A DNA stretch of 64,000 nucleotides from Arthrobacter sp. B1805 (GCF_002929745.1 NZ_PJIQ01000006.1:1-64000); one strand, 5' to 3'. Positions 24,097 through 32,738 are shown, counted from the first letter of the stretch. Notes: generated by a model from the letters alone, not told the origin. Program-made: numbers and translations.

Positions 24097-25821
24097 GTGG
24101 AAGTGGGACTGCTGGGAATCATCGGGATCGCCGTCCTCGTGGCGGTCGCCGTCCTCTCCAGGCGCGTGGGTGTGGCAGCCCCGCTCATCCTGGTGGTCGT
24201 CGGGATCGGACTGTCCTTCGTGCCCGGGGTTCCCGGTTTCAGCATCCCGGACGAGTGGATCCTCACGGGCATCCTGCCACCCCTGCTCTACGCCGCGGCG
24301 ATCAAGACGCCCGTCACGGACTTCCGACGCAACCTGACGCCGATCGTCAGTCTCTCGGTGGCGCTCGTCGTGGTCTCGGCGCTCGCTACGGGGTTGCTCC
24401 TGCATGCACTCCTGCCAGGGTTGGGCCTCCCCGCGGCGATCGCGCTGGGCGCCGTCATCAGTCCGCCCGACGCCGTAGCGGCCACCTCGATCGGGCGGAG
24501 GCTCGGTCTGCCGCCGCGCCTGCTCACGGTGCTCGAGGGGGAGGGCCTGGTCAATGACGCCACGGCGCTCGTTCTCCTGCGCAGCGCCATCGCAGCATCA
24601 GCGGGGGCATTGTCCGGCGTCGGCTCGGCCGTCGCGGACTTCGCGTTCGCCGTCGTCGTGGCGATCCTGGTGGGATACGTGGTCGGCGTGGTGACTGTCC
24701 TCGTCCGCGCGAAGCTCGACGATCCCGTGCTGGACACCGCCATATCGCTGGTGGTCCCGTTCGTCGCCTTCATCCCCGCCGAGGAACTCGGCGCCTCGGG
24801 AGTGCTGGCGGTGGTCGTGGCAGGGATCTACACGGGCCACAGGAGCGCGAGCCACCTCGACGCACGCGCCCGGATCAGCGACAACGTGAACTGGCGCACG
24901 GTGCAGTTCCTCCTCGAGAACGGCGTCTTCCTGCTGATCGGACTCGAGGTCCGGAGCCTGCTGCAGAATATCGACGAATCACTGCTGACGGTCGGGCAGA
25001 CGGTGCAGATCGGTCTCCTGACCACCCTCGTGCTGATCCTCATCAGGTTCGTCTGGGTGTTCCCCCTCGTGCTGCTGATGCGGCGGCTGCCGAGCCGGGC
25101 CGAGCGGCGGACCTTCCAGCTTCGACGGGGCCTGGCCAGACTCAAGCAGCAGGAGCACCTCGATGGGCGGCAGGAGCGCCGCAAGCGGGCCTTGACCAGG
25201 CTGTACGCGCGACGCCAGGCCGACTTCGACCTCGAACGGCGTGAGGGATTCGGCTGGAAGGGCGCCACCGTCCTCGGGTGGTCCGGCATGCGCGGAGTGG
25301 TGACGCTCGCTGCGGCGCAGTCCCTTCCGTCGTCGTTCGCCTACCGGGAGCAGTTGGTGCTGATCGCCTTCACCGTCGCCGTCGCCACCCTGCTGGTGCA
25401 GGGCAGCACCCTGCCCGCCCTCATCCGGGTGCTGAGGATCGAGGGCATCGATGTGGGCACCGATCGGGAGGAGTCCGCGACTCTCTTCGATGAACTGCGG
25501 AGGGAGGGCCTCCGTGTCCTGGAGGACCCGCAGGCCGTCGTGGGGGAGGACGTTCCTGTGGACGACGACGTGCTGGACCGCGTGCGGATGGAAACGGGCA
25601 TGCGGAGCGAGGTCGAGTGGGAGAAGGCCCGTCTGTCGGAACAGAAGCTCGTGCGCTCGCCCCATCGCCAGTACCGCGACCTCCGCCTCGCCGTGCTCGA
25701 GGCGGAGCGGCAGGCACTATTGGCAGCCAGGGCCCGCGGAACCTATTCCTCGCGGGTGCTCGCACGGGCCCAGCGCATCCTCGACGTCGAGGAGACGCGC
25801 CTGCGGCCACGGAGCGGCTAG
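24097..25821 (+). CDS. Na+/H+ antiporter, CPA1 family
   Basis: A 574-residue cation/proton antiporter of the CPA1 (NhaP/YjcE) family. The first about 415 residues hold twelve hydrophobic segments. Key motifs are LPPLLYAAAIKTPVTDFRRN in helix 3-4, GAVISPPDAVAATSIGRRLG in helix 5 and LEGEGLVNDATALVLL in helix 6; the last two carry the ND ion-binding pair typical of electroneutral exchangers. Later are ENGVFLLIGLEVRSLL and GWSGMRGVVTLAAAQSLP. A long charged insert (about residues 332-390) and a helical cytoplasmic tail of about 120 residues (RMETGMRSEVEWEKARLSEQ) follow. It uses GTG with a leaderless-type promoter. It probably serves pH and sodium homeostasis. Confidence 0.93.
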   Translation: MEVGLLGIIGIAVLVAVAVLSRRVGVAAPLILVVVGIGLSFVPGVPGFSIPDEWILTGILPPLLYAAAIKTPVTDFRRNLTPIVSLSVALVVVSALATGLLLHALLPGLGLPAAIALGAVISPPDAVAATSIGRRLGLPPRLLTVLEGEGLVNDATALVLLRSAIAASAGALSGVGSAVADFAFAVVVAILVGYVVGVVTVLVRAKLDDPVLDTAISLVVPFVAFIPAEELGASGVLAVVVAGIYTGHRSASHLDARARISDNVNWRTVQFLLENGVFLLIGLEVRSLLQNIDESLLTVGQTVQIGLLTTLVLILIRFVWVFPLVLLMRRLPSRAERRTFQLRRGLARLKQQEHLDGRQERRKRALTRLYARRQADFDLERREGFGWKGATVLGWSGMRGVVTLAAAQSLPSSFAYREQLVLIAFTVAVATLLVQGSTLPALIRVLRIEGIDVGTDREESATLFDELRREGLRVLEDPQAVVGEDVPVDDDVLDRVRMETGMRSEVEWEKARLSEQKLVRSPHRQYRDLRLAVLEAERQALLAARARGTYSSRVLARAQRILDVEETRLRPRSG

Positions 25822-25854
25822 CACGGAGCAGTTCCTTCCGGTGGCGCTGCCTCG

Positions 25855-27306
25855 TCAGATTCCGAGGAGCTCCTCGATGGGCCCGATGCCGAAGAAGACC
25901 ACGAAGGCCGCCGCGACAGCCCACATCAGCGGGTGGACTTCACGGCCGCGGCCCTGGATGGCGCGGATCAGGACGAAGGCGACGAACCCGGCGCCGAGCC
26001 CGTTCGCGATCGAGTAGGTGAACGGCATCAGGGTGAAGGTGAGGAAGGCCGGGATGGCGATGCCCCAGTCGTCGAAGTCGATGCGGCCTACCTGCGCGAC
26101 CATCATGAAGCCGACCACCACGAGTGCGGGCGCCACGGCTTCGAACGGCACGAGGCTGATCAGCGGCGTGAAGAACATCGCGAGCAGGAACAGCAGGCCC
26201 GTGACGACGTTCGCGAGGCCGGTCCGTGCGCCTTCCCCGATGCCGGCGCCGGACTCGACGTAGATCTGGTTCGACGACACGGATCCAGCGCCACCGGCCA
26301 CTGCACCGAGGGCGTCGATCACCAGCACGCGGTTGACGCCCGGGATGTTGCCCTTGGCGTCGACGAGCTTCGCCTCGTTCGCGAGACCCACCATCGTGCC
26401 CATGGCGTCGAAGAAGATGCTGAGGAGGATCGTGAAGGTCAGCAGGATGGCGGCGGTGCCGCCGAGGTGTCCGAAAGCGCCGAAGAGGCTGACGTTCCCC
26501 ACGAGGCTGAGATCGGGAACGCCGACCCACGAGCCGGTCGGCAGTTCGGGGACCACGAGGGACCACCCGGCCGGATTCGGCTCCTGGCCGGGAGAGACGC
26601 TGGCGCCGACATCGAACACGGCTTCGAGGACGACGGCGAGGACCGTCGCTGCCAGCACGCCGATGAGGATGGCGCCGCGCACCCTGCGGACCACGAGCGC
26701 GATTGTCAGGATCAGGCCGAACACGAAGACCAGGGTGGGCCACCCGATCAGGACGCCGCCGAACCCGAGTCCTACGGGCACGGTGGTGTTGGCGACGTCG
26801 GGCACCCGCCGGACGAAGCCCGCGTTGACCAGGCCGATCAGGGCGATGAACAGGCCGATGCCGACCACGATCGCCGTCTTCAGGCTCTCCGGCACGGCGT
26901 TGAACACCGCCGTCCGGAAGCCTGTCAGCACGAGGACGAGCATGGTGAGGCCCGCGAGCATGACCAGGCCCATGATGTCCGGCCAGGTGAGGCCCGGGTT
27001 GGTGGCGACAGTGATCGCGACGAACGCGTTGACGCCGAGCCCCGTGGCCAGCGCGAACGGGTACTTCGCCCAGGCGCCCATCACGATGGTGAGGATGCCG
27101 GCCACCAGGGCGGTCACGGCGGCCACGCGCTCGAATCCCAGTTCGGCTCCGGAGGAATCCGCACCCGCGAGGATGAGCGGGTTGAGCACCACGATGTAGC
27201 TCATGGCGAAGAAGGTGGCGAGTCCACCGCGGATCTCCCGGGAGAACGTCGACCCCCGCTTCGTGACGTCGAAGTAGCGATCCAGCACGGAACCAGTTTT
27301 GAGCAT
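25855..27306 (-). CDS. NCS2-family purine permease (AzgA/PbuG-like)
   Basis: A 483-residue proton-coupled nucleobase importer of the NCS2 family, AzgA/PbuG branch, for adenine, guanine or hypoxanthine. It begins MLKTGSVLDRYFDVTKRGST, with the STFSREIRGGLATFFAMSYI amphipathic start of the branch. It has PFALATGLGVNAFVAI in helix 3 and ILLSIFFDAMGTMVGLANEA in helix 8, whose FFDxxGT is the substrate/proton motif. GAGSVSSNQIYVESGAGIGE is in helix 10, and ARTGLANVVTGLLFLLAMFF follows. The ATG at 27306 is used; the frame extends 32 codons further but lacks family similarity. It is convergent with the antiporter gene, with only 33 bp between. Confidence 0.93.
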   Translation of the reverse strand: MLKTGSVLDRYFDVTKRGSTFSREIRGGLATFFAMSYIVVLNPLILAGADSSGAELGFERVAAVTALVAGILTIVMGAWAKYPFALATGLGVNAFVAITVATNPGLTWPDIMGLVMLAGLTMLVLVLTGFRTAVFNAVPESLKTAIVVGIGLFIALIGLVNAGFVRRVPDVANTTVPVGLGFGGVLIGWPTLVFVFGLILTIALVVRRVRGAILIGVLAATVLAVVLEAVFDVGASVSPGQEPNPAGWSLVVPELPTGSWVGVPDLSLVGNVSLFGAFGHLGGTAAILLTFTILLSIFFDAMGTMVGLANEAKLVDAKGNIPGVNRVLVIDALGAVAGGAGSVSSNQIYVESGAGIGEGARTGLANVVTGLLFLLAMFFTPLISLVPFEAVAPALVVVGFMMVAQVGRIDFDDWGIAIPAFLTFTLMPFTYSIANGLGAGFVAFVLIRAIQGRGREVHPLMWAVAAAFVVFFGIGPIEELLGI

Positions 27307-27440
27307 GGGGGATCCTAGGGCGTAGGGACGGGGAGCGATCGCAGAAATTCTATCCCGGCGCTCGTGCGGGGCTCCGTTCATGACGAACCCGGGCAGGCGC
27401 ATGCCCGTACGAGTGCCAGCATCTGATCAGTGTCGACGCG

Positions 27441-27446
27441 TAGGGT
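27441..27446 (+). promoter_or_regulatory. -10 element, leaderless arrangement
   Basis: TAGGGT ends 6 nt before ATG 27453 of the copC-like gene, identical in sequence and spacing to the hexamer before the M20 amidohydrolase. Confidence 0.55.
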
Positions 27447-27452
27447 TGGACC

Positions 27453-28082
27453 ATGGCTGCCCTTCCGACCCTGCCCGAACAGCACCCGATGAGCGCGCGT
27501 AGCGACCGCCGTCGTCGTCCCGCCCCCTCCGCTGCCGCGATCGTCTCCGCCGTGCTGCTGACGCTCGCCGTGCTCCTCGGCGCGGGCGGAGCGGCGAGTG
27601 CGCACGACGAACTGGTCGGCAGCAATCCTGCCGAGGGCGCCACCCTGGAGGTGCTGCCGCCTGCGCTGGAGCTGAGTTTCTCGAACGTTCCCTCGGGGAT
27701 CGGCGCCCAGGTGCAGGTTCTCGACGAAGCCGGTGTGGACTGGGCCGACGGTCCGGTAGCGATCGTCGATCGCACCGCCAGCCAGCCGCTGAGGGCCGGT
27801 GCCCCCGCCGGCGAATACACGGTGAACTGGCGCGTCGTGAGCTCGGACTCGCACCCCATCGAGGGCACCTTCGCCTTCAGGACCCAGCAGGGCACGACGA
27901 CGGTCCCGGACTCGGCGACCACCGCCGGCCCGCTGGACGCCCAGGAGGACCCGGCCAACGAGACGCAGACGGCCGGGGTGAGTGACTTCCCGTGGAGTGT
28001 CGTGCTGATGATCGCAGCCCTGATAGCCATCGCCGTCGCCCTTGCGGTGACCGCCCGGAAGCGGCTCGGCGCGAACAAGTAG
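27453..28082 (+). CDS. CopC-domain copper-binding exported protein
   Basis: A 209-residue exported, membrane-anchored CopC-domain protein. Residues 1-50 are a long basic signal peptide ending AASA. The mature protein then starts HDELVGSNPAEGATLEVLPP, with the N-terminal histidine that forms the copper site in CopC. The second ligand region is SSDSHPIEGTFAF near residue 140. A Thr/Asp-rich linker leads to a C-terminal membrane helix (VVLMIAALIAIAVALAVTA) and a basic tail. It probably handles Cu(II) outside the membrane. No CopD/YcnJ partner follows, which is unusual. ATG 27453 is preferred over 27489 because of the -10 hexamer. Confidence 0.88.
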   Translation: MAALPTLPEQHPMSARSDRRRRPAPSAAAIVSAVLLTLAVLLGAGGAASAHDELVGSNPAEGATLEVLPPALELSFSNVPSGIGAQVQVLDEAGVDWADGPVAIVDRTASQPLRAGAPAGEYTVNWRVVSSDSHPIEGTFAFRTQQGTTTVPDSATTAGPLDAQEDPANETQTAGVSDFPWSVVLMIAALIAIAVALAVTARKRLGANK

Positions 28083-28158
28083 GGCGGATGGCCGTGCGGC
28101 AAGGATGACGCTGTCGTACGAGCAAGTAGCGCAGACGGCCTGCCGAGGGCAGGAGCGG

Positions 28159-28812
28159 TCAGGCTCCCAGGGGCGAGATGGCTGCCCGAGGCGGGGCGAT
28201 GCGATTGAGCGCCGCCGGACCCTGGGTCACGATGGCGTCGCTGACGAGTTTCGCCTGGCGGACGATCTCGCGCGTGGTGGGCGTCAGCAGTTCGCCGACG
28301 CCGACGAGGTGGAGGCCGATGGCGCGGAGGGCCGCCTTGAAGTCGCGTCCGATCGCGATGCCCATCGAGTTGAGGAACCTGCGCAACTCGTTCTGCGGGT
28401 ACTTGGTCAGCACCACATGATCGGCGAGCAGCACTCCGTCTGCCGTCTGGACCGCCCACTTCTTGCGGCCCACGGGCGCCGAGAGGAGCTTGGGGTGCCC
28501 GATGATGCTGAGGTGTTCCGCCACGGTGCTCTGCCGCACGTCGAGCTGGTGGGAGGCGGCATAACCGCGCAGGAGGCGCATGAGTTCGGTGCGCTCGGAG
28601 AGGGAGACGGAGTCGGTCATCACGGTGCGCATGGCTCCGGAGTCGAAGCACTCGAGGCTCTCGACGACGATCGAGTCGATGCCGCGGCGGCTGAGTTCGC
28701 TGGCGACGGCGAGACCGGACAACCCCGAACCGATGACCACCGTGCTCGTATGCTCTGCTGACGCGGGTAGCGCAGACGCAGAGCGGGCCGGGTCGAGCGG
28801 CAAGGAATCCAC
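28159..28812 (-). CDS. Short Rossmann-fold FAD/NAD(P)-binding protein
   Basis: A 217-residue protein with one N-terminal dinucleotide-binding motif, STVVIGSGLSGLAVASELSR (GxGxxG, near residues 23-42), then GIDSIVVESLECFDSG, where the acidic residue after strand two suits FAD or NAD. The rest (SLSERTELMRLLRGYAASHQ, AVQTADGVLLADHVVLTKY) resembles the start of FAD-dependent oxidoreductases. The protein is far shorter than those and lacks the second nucleotide domain and a catalytic region. It could be a reduced regulator or a decayed oxidoreductase, but the frame is clean and GGAGGT precedes GTG 28812. It is divergent from the universal stress gene across two strong inverted repeats. Confidence 0.65.
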   Translation of the reverse strand: MDSLPLDPARSASALPASAEHTSTVVIGSGLSGLAVASELSRRGIDSIVVESLECFDSGAMRTVMTDSVSLSERTELMRLLRGYAASHQLDVRQSTVAEHLSIIGHPKLLSAPVGRKKWAVQTADGVLLADHVVLTKYPQNELRRFLNSMGIAIGRDFKAALRAIGLHLVGVGELLTPTTREIVRQAKLVSDAIVTQGPAALNRIAPPRAAISPLGA

Positions 28813-28840
28813 CGAGTTACCTCCACACGAAGCATTGGTC

Positions 28841-28874
28841 CCGTACGGCCCGGCGCCTCTTCCGGGCCGTACGG
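28841..28874. repeat. Perfect 13-bp inverted repeat (first of two)
   Basis: CCGTACGGCCCGG (28841-28853) and CCGGGCCGTACGG (28862-28874) form a perfect 13-bp stem with an 8-nt loop. It lies 28 bp upstream of GTG 28812 on the minus strand, in a divergent gap where terminators are not expected. Confidence 0.75.
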
Positions 28875-28875
28875 A

Positions 28876-28904
28876 CTCTTGGCTGCGAACGGGTCAGCCA
28901 AGAG
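28876..28904. repeat. Perfect 10-bp inverted repeat (second of two)
   Basis: CTCTTGGCTG (28876-28885) and CAGCCAAGAG (28895-28904) are perfect reverse complements with a 9-nt spacer, starting one base after the preceding repeat. Together they form two back-to-back palindromes in the promoter region shared by the oxidoreductase-like gene and the universal stress gene. Confidence 0.7.
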
Positions 28905-29069
28905 CACTGCGCATAGGGGTATTCCAGCCATCAGGCCGGGCCCCCGCAACGGTTCATCGAAGCCTATATAACTTTTCAGACCGTGGATAGACCGATGCAC
29001 AGGAGTGCGCTACAAATGGGGAACCGGCCGCTCAGGCGGGAACAACACGCGACCGAGGGGAGATCTGCC

Positions 29070-30071
29070 GTGAGCAGCGAGCACGCAGAGGGATTGTCGC
29101 AGCACGGGATCGTGGTGGGCGTCGACGGCTCCGACCAGAGTACGTGTGCCCTGTTGTGGGCCGCGAGGGAGGCCGAGCGGCGCGGGGCGCCGCTGTACGT
29201 CGTGACGGCGTACACCGTGCCCGTCTTCGCGGCCTCGAGCATGGATGCCGGCTATGCGACGGTCGACGACGACGTCATCCGGGAGAGCGCCCAGGCCGTC
29301 CTGAACGAGTCGCTGTCGCACCTCGAGGGTATCAGTGTCGACGTACACCCCAGGATCGAGACGGGCGATGCAGCAGGTGTGCTGCTCGATCTGTCCGAGG
29401 AAGCCGAGTTGATGGTTGTCGGGTCACGTGGTCGCGGCGGCTTCGTGGGCCGGCTGCTGGGCTCCGTCAGCAGCGCCCTGCCGGCGCACTCCAAGTGCCC
29501 GACGGCAGTGATCCCGGTGTGCACGGGCGCGCGCCTCGGGCATCCCGAGCTCGGCGGCAAGTCGGGCAGGGAGAGGCCCTCTGCGACGGTGGAACCTGTC
29601 GTGGTGGTCGGGGTGGACGGCTCGGAACAAGCCCGGATGGCGTCGCTCGCTGCAGCGGAGGAGGCGCGTTCGAGGGGACTGGCGCTCAGGGTCATCTGCT
29701 CCGTCGCCCCCTTCAACGGCTCGCTGGCGTGGGTGCCGGCACCTGTCGACCGCGAGGCGCTTCACGCCGATCTCGCCCTTCAGCTCGCGGCCGGCCGGGA
29801 CTGGCTCAAGAGCCACTTCCCCGACGTCGACATCTGGGTGGACCTTGTGGACGGCCCTCCCGCGGAAGTCCTCATCGAGGCATCGGCGACATCCGAGCTG
29901 CTGGTCGTAGGAACCAGGGGCCGCGGAGGCTTCGCCGGGATGCTCATGGGTTCCACGAGCCAGGGCGTCCTGCACCATGCGCGGGGGCCGGTGCTCGTCG
30001 TGCCGGACAAGGCTGATCCACGGCTCGACGACCGGAAGTCCTTCGGCCCGATGATCGCGCCCGTACGCTAG
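29070..30071 (+). CDS. Tandem-domain universal stress protein
   Basis: A 333-residue universal stress protein with two UspA domains, a layout common in actinobacteria. Domain one starts HGIVVGVDGSDQSTCALLWA and ends with the ATP-binding loop VVGSRGRGGFVGRLLGSVSS. Domain two starts VVVVGVDGSEQARMASLAAA and ends VVGTRGRGGFAGMLMGSTSQ. Both carry the G-x2-G-x9-G(S/T) signature, so both probably bind ATP. GTG 29070 is used: GAGGGGAG lies just before it, while the upstream in-frame ATG at 28983 gives unrelated residues. A TATATAAC stretch near 28965 may be part of the promoter. Such proteins act in hypoxia, stationary-phase or oxidative stress. Confidence 0.92.
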   Translation: MSSEHAEGLSQHGIVVGVDGSDQSTCALLWAAREAERRGAPLYVVTAYTVPVFAASSMDAGYATVDDDVIRESAQAVLNESLSHLEGISVDVHPRIETGDAAGVLLDLSEEAELMVVGSRGRGGFVGRLLGSVSSALPAHSKCPTAVIPVCTGARLGHPELGGKSGRERPSATVEPVVVVGVDGSEQARMASLAAAEEARSRGLALRVICSVAPFNGSLAWVPAPVDREALHADLALQLAAGRDWLKSHFPDVDIWVDLVDGPPAEVLIEASATSELLVVGTRGRGGFAGMLMGSTSQGVLHHARGPVLVVPDKADPRLDDRKSFGPMIAPVR

Positions 30072-30149
30072 CCGAATCCCCTGGGGCTCGCTACGCGTCG
30101 TCCATCGCCGCCGAAGCCAGTGTCAGCAGGCCGGCCTCGGCGTCGCAGG

Positions 30150-31709
30150 TCAGACCCGCCCGGCCGACGGGTTCAACGGACCCATGCCGCCCATGTGGGC
30201 GAGATCCGTGACGAGGATGCCCTGGCTGGGGTTGAGCGCGTTGACCACCTTGTTGCCGCCGATGTAGATCGCGACATGCCAGATGTCCGCTCCGCTGCCC
30301 CAGAACACCAGGTCTCCGGGCTGCATCTGTGACAGCGGCACATGCCTTACGGCGAAGTATTGCTGTGCTGCCGTGCGCGGCAGGGATACGCCGGCGGACG
30401 CGAATGCCTGCTGGGTGAGGCCCGAGCAGTCATAGCCGAGTGGGCCGTTGCCGCCCCACGCGTAGTAGTACGGACTGCCGGTCTTCGACAGTGCGTAGTT
30501 CATCGCCAGCGCACCGGCGCCGCTGCTCGAAGGAGGAGCGGGCGGTGCCGGGGCAGGCGGAGCTGGTGCGGGCGCAACAGGTGCTGCGGGAGCCACCGGC
30601 GCAGGCGGAGCGGGTGCCGGTGCTGCCGGAGGTGCGGGTGCTGCCGGAGGTGCGGGTGCTGGCGGAGCGGGCGCTGCCGGAGGCGCCGGTGCCGGTGGCG
30701 CGGGTGCCGCCGGCGGTGCAGGGGCCGGCGCAACGGGGGCCGCCGGTGTCGATACCACTGGAACGCCCGCCGTGGAGCGGACCGGTGCGGGTGCGACTCT
30801 CGCGGGGGCTTGAAGGGACGCCGGGTCACGCAGCGGCGGGGTGCTGGTGGGAGTGCTCTGCGGTGCGGCGGCCGCTTCCGTCGCTGCAGCGGCGGATTCG
30901 GCGATCATGCGGGCGAGGTCGCGCTCCCGCTGGGCCTGTTCCAGGCCTGCTAGGCGCTGGTCCTCGAGCTCTGCCGTGGTGTTCCTGAGTGTGGCGAGCT
31001 GGCCCACGAGTGTTGATCGCTCTGCCTGCTTCTCGCCGACGAGCTGTTCCGCGCTGCCCGCCGCTTCCCGGGCCTGCTCGCCGGCCGCCTGGGCTGCGTC
31101 GGCAGCGTCCTGCGCCGCTTGCCGTGCTGCCGCGGCATCCTGGGTCAGGGATGCCCACGCGTCGCGTGCCGACTGGGCCTCATCAAGGGTGCGGGTACTA
31201 CTGCTCGAGAGTCCGTACAGGGTCGACGCGCGGTACATGACCTCGTCGGGATCGGTTCCATCCAGCACGCTCTCGATACCGGGGTTCATACCCCCGGACC
31301 GGTAGAGGTCGCCTGCGAGTCGGCCCACCTGCTCCTCCGCGGCGTCGTGCTGACGCCCGGCGTCCGCAGCGCGCTGGTCGGCACGGTCCGCGGCAGCCCG
31401 GCGTTCGTCGAGGACGGCAAGGGCGTTGTTGTAATCGTTCTGGGCCTTGAAGGCGGTGAGTTGCGCCTCCTGCAGCTGCTCGCCGGCCACCGCGATGATC
31501 CCCTCGATGTCCGCAACGAGTCCGGCTGCTGCGACGGCGTCATCCTGGGCCCGCTTGATGTCGTCCGGCGACGGGAGCGCCACCCCGCCGGGATCGCTCG
31601 CCGGAGCTGCGAACGAAGGAGCAATCATGGTGCAGCCGATCAGCGCGACGGCGGCCAGGGTGGCGACACCGTGACGCAGGAGGTTGCCGGTGGTTCTAGA
31701 TGACTGCAC
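30150..31709 (-). CDS. NlpC/P60 cell-wall peptidase with coiled coil and Pro-Ala linker
   Basis: A 519-residue exported peptidoglycan endopeptidase, similar in layout to RipA-type proteins. A signal peptide (1-34, ending SFA) precedes a long Ala/Glu/Gln-rich coiled-coil region (about 50-265). Next comes a very low-complexity Pro-Ala linker of about 80 residues, mostly APAPPAAPAPP units (about 305-395). The C-terminal NlpC/P60 domain (about 400-519) has YDCSGLTQQAF (nucleophile C428), PGDLVFWGSGADIWHVAIYI (H478) and GNKVVNALNPSQG. It should cut stem peptides during growth or division, with the coiled coil holding or regulating it. Start is GTG 31709. The DNA encoding the linker is repetitive, but that is coding, not a separate repeat element. 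Confidence 0.93.
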   Translation of the reverse strand: MQSSRTTGNLLRHGVATLAAVALIGCTMIAPSFAAPASDPGGVALPSPDDIKRAQDDAVAAAGLVADIEGIIAVAGEQLQEAQLTAFKAQNDYNNALAVLDERRAAADRADQRAADAGRQHDAAEEQVGRLAGDLYRSGGMNPGIESVLDGTDPDEVMYRASTLYGLSSSSTRTLDEAQSARDAWASLTQDAAAARQAAQDAADAAQAAGEQAREAAGSAEQLVGEKQAERSTLVGQLATLRNTTAELEDQRLAGLEQAQRERDLARMIAESAAAATEAAAAPQSTPTSTPPLRDPASLQAPARVAPAPVRSTAGVPVVSTPAAPVAPAPAPPAAPAPPAPAPPAAPAPPAPAPPAAPAPPAAPAPAPPAPVAPAAPVAPAPAPPAPAPPAPPSSSGAGALAMNYALSKTGSPYYYAWGGNGPLGYDCSGLTQQAFASAGVSLPRTAAQQYFAVRHVPLSQMQPGDLVFWGSGADIWHVAIYIGGNKVVNALNPSQGILVTDLAHMGGMGPLNPSAGRV

Positions 31710-31860
31710 GTTCTGCCGCTCTTTCGCCCGGATCTGCCGTTGGTGGTTGACGCAACAGACCCGACGATAGAGCCCTCCTGTTCACTTTGGCAACAGGAGT
31801 CACATCCGTATCGTAAAACAACATCAGTGTCATTTCACCGATCCGGAGCGGCGTGTCGCC

Positions 31861-32232
31861 TCAACCCCATCCCAGTTCATGGAGCCTCTCGTCGTCGATG
31901 CCGAAGTGGTGGGCGACCTCGTGCACGACCGTCACCAGGATTTCCTCGACCAGTTCCTCCCGCGAGTCGCACAGGCGCGACAGGGGGCCGCGGAAGATGC
32001 TGATGCGGTCCGGCAGGGACCCTGCCTCCCACCACGAGTCCCGCTCCGTGAGGGGAGTTCCCTCGTAGAGACCCAGCAACTCGGTGTCTGCCGGTTCGCC
32101 GGGCGCGGGCTCGTACTCCTCCACGACGAAGATGGCCACGTTGTCCATCGCGCGGGCGAGATCGTCCGGGATCTTGTCGATGGCGTCGTTCACGGCGTCC
32201 TCGAACTCTTCACGGGTGATCTCGTACGGCAC
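31861..32232 (-). CDS. Zincin-like metallopeptidase family protein
   Basis: A 123-residue protein of a small metallopeptidase family common in actinobacteria. The C-terminal HEVAHHFGIDDERLHELGWG contains the zinc motif HExxH plus a distal Asp-Glu, as in minimal gluzincin/metzincin folds. The N-terminus reads VPYEITREEFEDAVNDAIDK, then AMDNVAIFVVEEYEP. GTG 32232 is chosen because the -10 hexamer TACGAT ends exactly 6 nt before it and relatives begin with PYEI; upstream in-frame residues look like noise. It is probably cytoplasmic; the substrate is unknown. Confidence 0.88.
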   Translation of the reverse strand: MPYEITREEFEDAVNDAIDKIPDDLARAMDNVAIFVVEEYEPAPGEPADTELLGLYEGTPLTERDSWWEAGSLPDRISIFRGPLSRLCDSREELVEEILVTVVHEVAHHFGIDDERLHELGWG

Positions 32233-32238
32233 GCCCTG

Positions 32239-32244
32239 ATCGTA
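32239..32244 (-). promoter_or_regulatory. -10 element, leaderless arrangement
   Basis: TACGAT on the minus strand ends 6 nt before GTG 32232. It is one of the best TANNNT matches among the leaderless candidates here and fixes the start. Confidence 0.55.
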
Positions 32245-32325
32245 CCGATCGTCACCGCATCCGCGGTGCGGCGAGGGATGCTTGCCGGGCAGCGGCCGGT
32301 CGACGGATGGTCGCGGTGCCTGATT

Positions 32326-32354
32326 TTGTGTAATCGGCAAACTCGACCTATAGT
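32326..32354 (+). promoter_or_regulatory. Promoter of the tRNA cluster
   Basis: TTGTGT (32326-32331) and TATAGT (32349-32354) are separated by 17 bp, the best sigma-70-type promoter in this part. Transcription would start near 32361, about 75 nt before tRNA-Glu. Confidence 0.6.
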
Positions 32355-32435
32355 TTTACAGGTCCACGACAGGGAATGATCGGCCGGAAGTGCTTGCCTT
32401 TCGGTAGGTCGCAGGAACCCCGAACTGTGGTCCAG

Positions 32436-32508
32436 GCCCCCATCGTCTAGCGGCCTAGGACACCGCCCTTTCACGGCGGCGGCACGGGTTCGAATCCCGT
32501 TGGGGGTA
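32436..32508 (+). tRNA. tRNA-Glu (anticodon TTC)
   Basis: A 73-nt cloverleaf. The acceptor stem GCCCCCA pairs with TGGGGGT, the anticodon stem-loop is CCGCC-CTTTCAC-GGCGG with anticodon TTC, and the T arm ACGGG-TTCGAAT-CCCGT is standard. The 3' CCA is not encoded. First of three tRNA genes in one cluster. Confidence 0.97.
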
Positions 32509-32593
32509 CGCAGGAGATGCCCTCACGGGCGGTCAACCAGGACGAAAAGTGCTGGTAGGCTGGAACCTGCAAATCAGCAAGTGAAGTTAGCAA

Positions 32594-32667
32594 GGCCCTG
32601 TAGCGCAGTTGGTTAGCGCGCCGCCCTGTCACGGCGGAGGTCGCGGGTTCAAGTCCCGTCAGGGTCG
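32594..32667 (+). tRNA. tRNA-Asp (anticodon GTC)
   Basis: A 74-nt cloverleaf with acceptor GGCCCTG/CAGGGTC and discriminator G, anticodon loop CTGTCAC (GTC) on a CCGCC/GGCGG stem, and T arm GCGGG-TTCAAGT-CCCGT. CCA is not encoded. It lies 85 nt after tRNA-Glu. Confidence 0.97.
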
Positions 32668-32738
32668 CTCAGGCGACTGGTTCCCTTCGGGGGCGCCGGT
32701 CGGGCTGGATACGGTGATCATCCGCAAGATGGTCGCAA

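Noticed and set aside
30520-30790. Repetitive GC-rich tract that could be taken for tandem repeats or a CRISPR-like array
   Set aside because: It encodes the Pro-Ala linker of the NlpC/P60 protein in frame. Units are irregular and there are no spacers.
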